Of a stretch of DNA of 64,000 bases, positions 12,809 through 23,600 are shown in pieces (position 1 is the first letter of the stretch; every line of letters begins with the position of its first letter). The stretch is from Spisula solida. Taxonomy: Eukaryota; Mollusca; Bivalvia; Venerida; Mactridae. The DNA is taken from positions 5,096,501 to 5,160,500 of the forward strand of contig OX365944.1 in the NCBI GenBank assembly GCA_947247005.1. The letters run 5' to 3'. The position numbers and the translations under genes were made by a program. The notes below the pieces were generated by a model that searched no databases, was not told the DNA's origin, and worked only from the letters and a program-made list of their open reading frames with translations.

Positions 12809-13256
12809 TGTCGTACGACGGACGTGCGACGGGTCTACGATGCAAATTTGGGGACTATCGTGCGTCCGTCGCACGACGGACTTAAGAAATTTCTGCAACT
12901 TGCGACCGTCGTGCGACCGTCGTGAGACGGAAAACATAATCGTGGACCCACGTCGTAAAGTTTTGGACATGTTCAAAGTTTTCTACGGCGGGTGACTGTC
13001 GTAGGTCCGTCGTGCGATGCCCTACGTCGTCGCACGACGGACGTGCCATGGACGCACGACGGACGCACGATTTGTTTGTGATTATAAGGTCAAACTAGGC
13101 ACTAAGAATTCACCACTATCGTGCGATGGACGTGCGATTACGATGGTCGTGCGACGGTCGCACGACAGTCTTGTGTATATACACTATTCTACGATAGCCT
13201 TGAGTCAATCGCACGACCGTCGTACGACAATCGCACGACCGTCGTACGACGCTAGT
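12809..13256. repeat. Cluster of GTCGTRCGAC palindromes, CpG-rich
   Basis: About 450 bp is packed with variants of the self-complementary 10-mer GTCGTACGAC or GTCGTGCGAC/GTCGCACGAC. Examples lie at 12811, 12868, 12906, 13025, 13148, 13220 and 13245. Units are irregularly spaced and in both orientations, so this is not a simple tandem array. CpG density is far above the surrounding AT-rich DNA. Confidence 0.85.
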
Positions 13257-13735
13257 AAACATATATGTCCTTTTTCAAAATTCATACCCTATAGTGCAAA
13301 TCTAAGATAAAATCATATTCTTAGACAAATATGTGTACTTTGGAAACAATAAAACCTCTCTATAGCGACACACATTGAGAAACATAACATTACAGAGGTT
13401 GTTGCTCTGGAGAGCTAAAATGTATATACATATTAAATTGTTTCTTCTCGAACAACATGTTACTATTGCTTAAGAGAGGTTGTTGCTCAGTGGAGGGCTG
13501 CTCTGGAGAGGTTGCATTGTACATACATAATATTATGATAGATGCATTCTACTATAAATTAAGATATCGAAGTTGCCTGAATGTTCTCATACATGCATAT
13601 TAACAACATACTTTCATCACTTAGCAGGTTATGAAAATATCAACAATCATGTATGTTTTATTCCATAATTAGTTACATTTAAATGTATACTTAGTAACAA
13701 TATATCAGTATATTTCAGAGGAGATGTCATTTGAA
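13257..13735. repeat. Short dispersed direct repeats around AGAGGTTGTTGCTC
   Basis: AGAGGTTGTTGCTCTGGAGAG (13395) and AGAGGTTGTTGCTCAGTGGA (13474) with a shorter GGAGAGGTTGCAT (13505) form a loose direct repeat. Nothing coding was seen. Confidence 0.5.
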
Positions 13736-13737
13736 AG

Positions 13738-13832
13738 TGTGGACGGACGGACGACGTACGACGGACGGACGACGGACGGTGAGGGATCACAATAGCTCAC
13801 CTTGAGCACTTCGTGCTCAGGTGAGCTAACAA
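13738..13832 (-). repeat. GGACGGACG microrepeat plus GAGCACTTCGTGCTC hairpin (element end)
   Basis: GGACGGACGGACGACG repeats at 13741-13782 are followed by CTCACCTTGAGCACTTCGTGCTCAGGTGAG, a near-perfect hairpin with a TTCG loop. The same parts (CGTCCGTCCGTC and GGTGAGCGAC) bound the minisatellite element at 53235-54030, so this looks like a deleted relative. Confidence 0.6.
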
Positions 13833-13834
13833 AT

Positions 13835-14230
13835 AGGGCCGTGGTGTTCGAACACATTGAACATATAATAATAAATTGTGCAACATTCAATTAGGCGTTA
13901 TTTCATTACTCATGGACGGATTTTCAATATGCTTCATCTTTATTTTGAGACCAACAATATAAAAATATATCAATAAATAAAAAATAATGCACACACTTCG
14001 TAAATGGGATTTGTAAACTGCTCTCTGATTGGTCCATTGAAAACCAACCAAATTGGTCTATGGACGAAAACTGTCTCGGACAGTTTAAACACAGGACTTT
14101 AATGCGCACGAAAGGTTCATAACTATGAAAACTGTCTGAGACAGTTTATAAAGTGTCTGAGACAGTATACAAAGTGTCTCAGACAGTTTATAAAGTGTCT
14201 CAGACAGTTTATATTAGTTATGACCCTAAT
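13835..14230 (-). repeat. R2 repeat, minus copy
   Basis: Inverted relative to 2885-3600, with matching parts in reverse order. It includes an array of GTCTGAGACAGTTTATAAA-type units at 14131-14210. Confidence 0.75.
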
Positions 14231-14239
14231 CGTACACCA

Positions 14240-14699
14240 TAGCATAGATATATAAAACATTTAGACGATAATACACGGCTGATAAGCCCGGGATCTCACG
14301 TGAGGGCCAGTTACGTTATAATGACCCGGAAAAACATATAACCAGAGGAAAACAGCCGAACTATGTTACTATTTATAGTAACACATGTATTATGGTAACT
14401 TAATACACTTGTTACTATATATAGTAACAAAAATAAGCCTATTTGCGGCTGATTATGGCCATCACGTGATTGATTATCGCCTATCCGCCCGGTCCGCAAT
14501 CTCATAATCATAATCGGACCGGTTGAACGAGCGCACGTTACGTTATCCATGTAAACATGACGTCACGTTGGGGCCAAAATGACGTTACGTTGTTCATATG
14601 CAATATTTCTTTGCCAATTTTATTCACACTTAGTGTACATATACATCAGTAATATTTACATTATTTGTTATTTGTAAATCGAACAATTGTATTAAAGAC
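14240..14699. other. MITE-like sequence with small palindromes
   Basis: It contains GTTACTATTTATAGTAAC and GTTACTATATATAGTAAC perfect palindromes and several CACGTGA/ACGTTACGT motifs. It is probably part of a non-autonomous element with the hairpin just downstream. No coding signal. Confidence 0.45.
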
Positions 14700-14837
14700 T
14701 TTAATACACTTCAGAGCCTGGCCGGAAGTTGATAATCCGCCCGGTATGAATAATCACCCTCGGGCTGAAGCCCTCGAGGTGATTATTCATTTACCGGGCG
14801 GATTATCGCCTCCCTGCCCGGCTGTGTCGTGTATTAA
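14700..14837. repeat. Long palindrome, arms about 68 bp
   Basis: Outer TTAATACAC...GCC pairs with GGC...GTGTATTAA. Inner GATAATCCGCCCGGTATGAA and AATAATCACC pair with GGTGATTATT and ACCGGGCGGATTATC around CTCGGGCTGAAGCCCTCGAG. Confidence 0.88.
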
Positions 14838-15056
14838 CCTCTAAATATTCTATCCGGAAGTTGTGTTTTACATTGACCAATATACGCGAGCATGTATCAT
14901 CACAGGTTACTATTAAACACAAAAAGAAAAAAATCTAACACATAAATCAATTTTACAAAAACCTAGGTGCATGTAAACTATTACTGGATATATTGAATGC
15001 GACTGTATTTAATATTGGAGAGCGCAAAACATTACTACAGTGGGCATCGAAGTTTT

Positions 15057-15166
15057 GCTATTTGAAGCCTATGTCCACTTAGCATTTTTGTCTCGGCGAT
15101 GTACTCCCGATGGACAATAACGATTTTCAGGACATCGGGAACAGGTCCATCGTGTTCTAGGGGAAG
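15057..15166 (+). repeat. R3 repeat fragment
   Basis: GTCTCGGCGATGTACTCCCGAT, then GGACATCGGGAACAGGTCC and TCTAGGGGAAG match the other R3 copies. It is truncated where the LINE 3' end begins. Confidence 0.75.
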
Positions 15167-15167
15167 T

Positions 15168-17455
15168 TTAACAGTTTATTTCAAATATACATTGGACAAT
15201 GTGTCCATGAGTACACAATATTAACATTTATAAATATTTATACATAGATATTACACCCAATGAACATTACAAAACAGTACAAATTTGATGCATAGGTACA
15301 TAATAGCTTACAGTGCAAAACATACATTGATAACCTTCAAGAAGAAGCATGTAAAAACGAGACTAATGTGGTCAAATAATAATGTGATACTTAATTAAAC
15401 ACCAAAGAATTCCAGACGTTGAAAGATTTTTGAACAAGCATGGATAATTTTTTAATTACGTTTTCATTTTCGGACGATAACAGTTCGATAAATTTTGGGA
15501 CATTTGGCCTTTTCCAAAAGTATTTATGTAAATATTGTTTTCTCAAATCATCGTATAATGGACATTCTAATAAAACATGAAATTCATCTTCTAATTTGGA
15601 ACAAATATCACAAATCCTTTCATTGTATGGCATTGCCTGTGGTTTATGCCATCTCCCGGTTTCGACTTTAAGTCTATGTGAGGACATTCTCAAACGAGAT
15701 AGAGAAAATCTAAATTTTTCAATATGTATACATGTTAAATAAGGTTGTAATTGAAAATTGCAAAACAATACATATGTTCTAGCACGTGTAGATTCTCTTG
15801 AACTCGGAATACCAGTTTTGTATAAACGTGTCATTTATTCTTTGCTTAAAAATGTTCATAATTATATTTTCATTTCCTACACCTTGATTGATCCAGACAT
15901 TATTAAAACCTAAAGACTGTAACAAATTTCTCACGGACTTTGCCCATGACGCACAGTTTGGCTTCTCGTTTAAATCACTTAGCATTACATTATAAATAAC
16001 TTTAGCATATTTTGTGCTCTCAAGTTTAACAATTTTTAACCAATATTTAATAACATTCATAGCTCTAATTGTTTTTAAAGAAGTTCTTCCAAGTTCGCCA
16101 TATACGAAATTATTCTGTGTATGCTGTCTAACACCTAAAATCTTTTTACAAAACTGCAGGTGATTTTTTTCCAATTGAGAACTATCGTTTAAACTCCATA
16201 CCTGAGAGCCATAATTGAGTATTGGTAGTACAAGTTTATCAAACAAATCTAACTTATGTTTTATGGTAATACATGGAAATTTTATTAATTCTTTTTGAAG
16301 TTTATATAATGCTTTAAGTGCTTGTCCAGACAAAGTTTCATAAGTAAGATTGAAAGAACCACCTACAGAAAAAACAACACCTAAGTAGGTAAATTTAGTA
16401 ACAATATCGAGATTTTGGTTCTTATACCTAAAATTTAAATTTTGCCTAAATCTACCTCCCTTTTTAAAAATCATGACTTTAGTCTTAGTACAGTTTACTG
16501 TCAGTTTCCATCTGTCACAATATTCTTCCAAAAGTAATAATCCTCTATGTAATCCCTCCTCGGTTTCAGACATAACAACTATGTCATCTGCATACAACAG
16601 TAAAAACAATTTTAAAAATCCCAAGTCTATACCTTCAAACCCATTTAACATGAAATATTCCTCGATGTCATTAAGATACATAGAGAACAAAAAGGGAGAT
16701 AATGATTCACCCTGTCGGACTCCTAAACAGCAAGTAAAGTCTTCACTAAGCATATTTTTATACTTAATACGGGAGCTAACACAATCATACATCGACCTAA
16801 TAATATCTATCATTTTACCTCTAACACCCAGTTTTATAAGTTTATGCCAGATGACATCTCTAACTAAATAATCAAAGACTTTAGTAAAATCTACAAAGAC
16901 GGCATACAATTTCTTATTATGATTCAACAGATGGTTAATTATACCTTGCAAAATGAAAATATTGTCAACAGTGCCCATATTTTTTCTAAATCCCGCCTGT
17001 GCTTCAATATAAACTTGATATTTTTCTGCCCACACATTGAGTCTATCGTTTATAATCTTTGTAAATAATTTGCCGAAAGTGCTTAAAAGAGTTATTCCCC
17101 TGTAATTACTTGGATTATCGATATCCCCTTTCTTATGTAATGGTATAATTAATCCCTCAGACCAACTTGATGGGAAATACCTCAGGTCAAACATTTTATT
17201 AAATAAACATGATATTACATTCACGAACTGTCTACAATTGGAACCATATTTAAAAAACTCATTCAATAAGTAATCAGAACCAGCAGCCTTTCCAATGTTT
17301 ATATTGTTGCATGCTTTAGTAATTTCGTCAATGGTAAAAGGGATATTTAGTTCTGTAAACATAATATCCATTTCACCTTTTAAATATCTTTCATTAAAAT
17401 ATAAAATGTCTTCATCTGGTTGGTAAAACACAGACACATGGTGAATCAAGTCATT
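15168..17455 (-). mobile_element. 5'-truncated LINE with reverse transcriptase, one frameshift, abutting the GPCAT-like stop codon
   Basis: The open frame from about 17455 to 15779 encodes RT (KAAGSDYLLNEFF, LHKKGDIDNPSNYRGI, GVRQGESLSPFLF, catalytic LLYADDIVVM), then the LNYGSQVWS and ILGVRQHTQN blocks. A frameshift at about 15780-15834 moves to the frame that ends at 15391 with ICDICSKLEDEFHVLLECPLY and a final Trp-rich tail. The 3' UTR runs to about 15168 and abuts an R3 repeat. Endonuclease is absent. It is nearly intact apart from the truncation and single frameshift. Confidence 0.85.
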
Positions 17456-17638
17456 TCATTAAAGCCGCGTTTGCTGAACACATGTATATAGTAACTAGCG
17501 CCATTCCAGAGTATTGCTGTAAACATGAAGGCTAACAATGCACAATGTACCGGGAAGGAATAATAGGCCAACAATGACACGAGTAGGGAAGTTAAACAGA
17601 ACAGCCAACCCAATCCATAGTAAGTAATGCCTTGTCCC
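17446..17638 (-). CDS. GPCAT-like gene, exon 7 (stop codon)
   Basis: The acceptor TTTTTTCAG opens 63 codons plus TGA. Two membrane segments are followed by WNGASYYIHVFSKR, the C-terminal family signature, then five residues and a stop at 17448-17446. LINE sequence starts within about 10 bp of the stop. Confidence 0.83.
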
Positions 17639-20600
17639 CTGAAAAAAGAAAAATATTAACGATTAGGCCAAAAATAAAATATTGTTGGTTTCCCATTGCC
17701 GACCCTGGACAATAAGGGTTGGGTAGGAAGGTAGGTAAAATATTAATATTATGGAATGTACGTATATGACTGTTTTCATAAAATAAAATTATTTTTAGAC
17801 CGTCAAAATATATTTTGGTTTATGGACATTTTGCTTGGGTAGGTAGTGAAGGGGAACAAACAATATTTCAATTTTTGCCCTAGTTTACTTGTATTTTACA
17901 TTGACAAATCTGGTATGAACGATTTCTTACATTATCGAAAGTGACTAATCAAACCCACTTTTTGGCTTTAAGAATACTAGTAGCCTTTGAGTTGAGGGAG
18001 ATTTATATGAATGTTTGTCCAAAGAAACACCGGATAACGTGATTAGCAATAGCTTGCGAACTTGTTGATTAAAAACAACGAAAAACAGTCAAGCAACTCT
18101 CTACTTAACAAGTTGTCCCTGTTCGCATAAGGGGGCAGTGTACAACTTTTTGTGACATTCCGTTTCACAGTTTATCTCGAATTAGGTAGTTTCCATAGCT
18201 ACATACGAACCATTAACACTCTTAGGACGCATTGTCATGAGTTTTATCCCCTTATATATGAAAAAGGATCGATCAACCAAGGGGACAAATCGTAATAATT
18301 CGGGATAAATACAAAATTACGTACCATGGCCCTCCTATACAGTTGCATTTTTCAAACTTTTCTACCATATAACTGTAACTTGTAAGATAAGGCTTCTGTG
18401 GACGGCAAATAACGCTCACAAGTAGAAAATATAACACCTACAAATGTCAAGAACAAAATGATTATTTGACCATTTTATTTGAGAAATGACTTTGAACTTC
18501 CTCACAAGCCTACTAGGTAACTCTAACCACCTTAATACAATTACAGACGGGACCTGGTGGAAATTTGGTATACTGTTACTGGTATCTATAAACATGCCTA
18601 CAAAACAACATGCCAACTGACACGGGGAAAGAGCAGGGGAGCAGCATTAAGCCTAGGTCCCACTGAGCATTTTTTGCCTTGGTGATGTACTAATGATTGA
18701 AGTTAATGAGTTATCAGGACATCGGAATGAGGTCTTTCGTGGTCTAAGGGAAGCTTCGGGGAAGTCATGAGACAATTTCTGATATAGGAAGGAATCGTGA
18801 TGAATCGGGTGGTATCTGAAGATATTGAGAGAACATCGCCGACGAAGAATTCCTCATGGGGACCTAGGCTTTATTGACATTAGTACACCCGCTACACCGA
18901 AGGGCACAACCATTAACTAAATTTTAACATTGTTTCGGATCCATGTTGGTGTTTTGATTATTTTTCAATTGACCTTTGCATAATTTTATATGATGGTCGT
19001 GTCCAGATATTAACCCAAATATTGTAAAAGAATCCGAACATAGCCTTTTTTGCTAGTCAGCCTTATGCTGAAACATTGCGGACATATATGTGTGCCTTCA
19101 CCAGGATTTGAACTAGACGTTGAGCGCGCAAACCACTGAGCTACGGAGGCCATTATCTAGATGTCAGTTACATGTAAATCGCCGGTATCCACCTCGGTTA
19201 GCGAGAGTGGTAGACAGACAGGCTTTATGTTTTAAGACGGTAGCGTATTTGACTTACCGAGTGAGCAAAGAAGCAAGCAAACGGAACAGCGTAAGACCAG
19301 ACCAAGCTGATACATGGTGCTTCATCTATAAATGGCTTGAACCAAAATGTTGATGTTGAAACCGGGTACCATCTTATGCTGAAATGATAAATAGAAGTAC
19401 TGAATTATTTATGCTCTTTTCACCTCTACAGATCATTCAAGAAATGGTACGAGTGTAAGAGTGTTTCGGTCCGTGACTACAAATTATAGTTTTGTGTTAG
19501 AAATTGATAGGATATGTTTGTTCCTTTATTCAGATTTAGGGACGTTTCTCAACACCCTTTTCTGATAAATACGGCGGCTGATTACCTAACCAGGTGTCCT
19601 GGACTGTACCCCTATAACGAGATTAACTTTCTAACAGGAATCAGTAACCTCTCCGCACGTGGAGGAAACTTGAGATTGTTATCAAATGAAATTATCATGG
19701 AAGGCTATCGAACCCATATCGCCGGGTAACAAAGCAAGCGCAACCACACGAGTTTTGGGATACTAGTATCTGGAGTTCAAAGATACTGTGTATCAGTATC
19801 CCATTGCTTAATGCTTATACAACATGTAATATTGATAATGTAACTGGTCCTTCTCTTGTCCTCGTGATGAATGGTGGCATCAGCCTGATCAGGTATTAGA
19901 TATTTATTAATTTGCTATGTCCGATAATGATAGTCTTGTGGTACAGCGTTCGCTTCTAGCACGGATGGTCTCGGGTTCGATCCCTACCGCGTCATACCAA
20001 AAACGAAATAGGAATGGTACCAGTAATTCCCTTGTTAGGCGCTCAGCATGAACTGGAAACTGACTTCACTCTGGCGTGAATAACATAAGGTATGAGGTGT
20101 CGAGAGTGAATACTATTAGTTGAAATACATGTCTCACAATAGACCTAGATGAATTAGTAGAAACTAAATGTCAGAAATGTAAAAGTGAAAAAGTTTCAAC
20201 GAGCGTTCATTATTATAACTCATTTTTTATCTCGTGAATTTATGAAACAAAAATCATATGTACCAGAAAGTTAATGAAGCTGGAAGGAAGTGAATATAAC
20301 ATGACGTCATCTTGTCATGGTCATGGAGCACGAGAGAATTTCTGTACATCACAGCAGCAAATAACACCGGGCCATTGGTCAACGCAAACACTATCTGAAA
20401 CAACACGCCATTATCTGGCAACCTAAAATAAATAGAAGAAAAACGATACTGACAACAGTCCAAACAGTAAACAATTGGATATCAACAACATTAAAATCCC
20501 AAATTGAACTGGATGCCTCATCATAATTATCGATCTAGGTTATTTCAAAATAACAAATGTAGTAGAGTTGAGTGCGAATTTCCCGTACATACGCATACTT

Positions 20601-23600
20601 GTGTGATATATAGAACATATATTTAATTTCGTCCATCCACAAGAATTTGAAATACTAACCATGATAATTTCACTGTTATTTTCACTGAAAAATCTCCATA
20701 ATCTATTGATATAGCAAATAATAATATGGTGTACTTACCAGAGAAGTATAAACGTAAAGATGAGTACGAAGTAACAAAAGTCGATTATGAAGTACTGCCA
20801 TTTACATTTCCTGGAATAATATAAAAGTTTGATTGAGATTAAGGTGAGTCAACTCAACGGGTACCAAAATTGGTATCCAAATACTTGGAATTGCTATCCG
20901 AACAATTGTCCGTATATTTGGATAAAAAATAAACCAAACGTTGTTCGTAGCTTGGAAAGTAACATAATTTCGCTAACAACATCGCCTTTTTGTATGAAGT
21001 GCATTCCATGTCTCATTACTGGTATTCGGCAAGTGTTTCTAGCATTTTATTCAGCGTTCGGAGATTTAATTCGAAATATCAATTTAATTGTGAACCAATG
21101 GTATATTGTAATGCATGAACATTGTATATGATGATGGGTGATTTGTGGCCCAGGTATAAAATAAAGGCGTGTCCATAGAAACACTATGAGGTTAGAGAGA
21201 TAATTTTCTGTTGATATGTGGCCTGATTGGTCATACGCATTTTTATGTAGTCGAGGAATAGCATCCATCATATCTTCAATAATCTTGGTTTACAATTGTT
21301 TGAATAAAACGAGACACTTTGAGATTGTTTTAATGTTAACACCGAGCTAAGACCTGCTAAATTAGTAGGGCTCTATAAACATTTACGTACTTATAAAACG
21401 CATAAAAGACGCGATTTGTTTCGTAAAATATCAATGTTTGAACCCAAGTTATAACCAATACGATTCGATTTTATACCAGTCCCCCTACATAGTCTTAACC
21501 ATTCTCAATCTACTTAAACCACTGATGTATGAGGGTGAGTCTAAACTGATTGAAAGGAAAACAATATCAAATGACTTACCAGTATAGTGTTGCCTTTATA
21601 GATACAAATATGGGTGTAGCGACGGCGTATATGTAGGGTATCATCCAATGTGCCCATGCCACACCATGGGTAACTGTAATCACACCGAGTGTAGCAAATA
21701 CAAACACACATTGTTCCACCCATCTGGATCGTGGTGATGTCTTGTTTGTATCCTGAAAATAAGACGAATAAATGTAAAGCCTAGATCGAACTGTCTCATG
21801 ACTTCCCCGAAGCTTCCCCTAGACCATGAGGAACCTGTTCCCGAAGTCCTGATAGCTCATTAATTTCAATCAATTGCTCAGTGGGACCTATGCTTAAATT
21901 GATTAAACGAAATTACAATGTGAACGATTTCTATTCGGTCCGAGAGCAAATTCAATATTGCAGTAATTGTAATTGTACGATAAACAACGAACGACAACTT
22001 TGCTAAGAGATTGGCGCAAATTGCTTCGGTCCGTCATTCAGATCACCTCGGTTATTTTTACGTAAATTGCCGAGATGGTACGATTATGAGTCCATATAGA
22101 CGCGATATTTATTACCAGCTTGAACGGGTATTTTCTGGTTAGTTAGTGACGTAACGTAGGAATTCACAGTCGCAATGACGTAACGGTTTTTCGTCTGTTA
22201 CGAGAACGCGCCCAAATTTTGGCGTATTTAAAATGATATGCATCGATGTGGATATAGGCCTGTTTTGCATACCATTTTTATTACGCATTTTATTTAGATT
22301 GGTGAAGATAATTTTTGAACTTATATGCGCGAGTGCGCATGCGCCAATGAAACTGTTAAGAGGCACGGATATACGAGACAGCAGCATATAAACTAAAGTT
22401 TCAAATTTTCATAAATCTTATACAATTTCTTATGATTCGGCAAAATGTGTGTGTATTGAATGAAACAAGTATTAAAGTGAAAATCAACAGGTAGATCTAC
22501 ATGGAAATATTTAAAGTACATTATTTGTTTGCTTAAGTTCCTTTCAATGCATATTGTGCATTCAATAGTATGACAATTTGAAGTAATTTGATATAGAACA
22601 TACGTATCCCAATTGGAATAAGCAATACCCGTATTGTTCCTCGTCGTCAAGGTGACAACAATGACGAGTCGTCCAAAATGACTGCCCCAATTGATACAGG
22701 CCATTTGTGTGAATATTATTTGGGGTTATTTTAGTAAAAATACAACGTAGCACATATATTAGAGCTGAAATAAACCAGGCACGAATTTCAGGAGAAGGCA
22801 CGAAATTATGAGACAGAGGTATATATATACACGTATTTTTAAGTTACTCGCTGTATGTTTTAATTTAAAAACATTCGATCAAATTCATATAATTCCAAAG
22901 TCAGCAAATCCCTGCATTCTGATTGGCTAAGACGTGACGTTTACACATCAGTGAACCTCCGTTTTCACTAATCGGGACCCTCAGACATTACTGACGTAAA
23001 CGTTCTAGACGAATGTGTGCGGAATAAGTCAAACTGCAAAGGCCCATCACAACTGTACAAGCTCTTATAGCTTAATTTTGATATAGAATATTACCTACAT
23101 GTATGTTCATCCCCTGATTTTGTGTTTACGTAAGGAACAAAGCATCTAAACACATTTTGTTTAGCTAACGTACGTTATGGTGACGTCACGTTTACGACGT
23201 CATTAAATCAAGGCCATTTTTTAAAAAGCGCGGGAGTAAATTCAATGTTTTCATTGATATTTATGTGATTAAGCGTCAGTTTGGAATTATAAGGATTCAA
23301 CGCCCATTTGTTGACGTTCACTGATGTAAAAAAACCCGATCTGAAGGCACACATTTAACATAAAGCCCCTTCGGGGCTTTACTCAATGTGTCGCTTCAGA
23401 TCGGGTGTTTACACATCAGTGAACGTCAACAAATGGTCGTTTAATCCTATAGTATAAATTATTGTGTATATAATACGTGTAAGATGGTATTAAATATAGA
23501 AAGTTTAAACTAATTCATGGAAATATAACTTGAGATAATATACTGTGCGTTGGCCAACCTATCCGACGGGGTTCTTTCATGCATGCAAAACTGCAGTGTA

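Noticed and set aside
17922..18000. Donor-like TAATGTAAGAAATC on the minus strand
   Set aside because: All three upstream frames close with stops within about 40 bp.
23360..23382. GC stem plus U-rich flank as a bacterial-type terminator
   Set aside because: The surroundings are an intron in a eukaryotic gene, and the stem is only the tip of a 165-bp palindrome.
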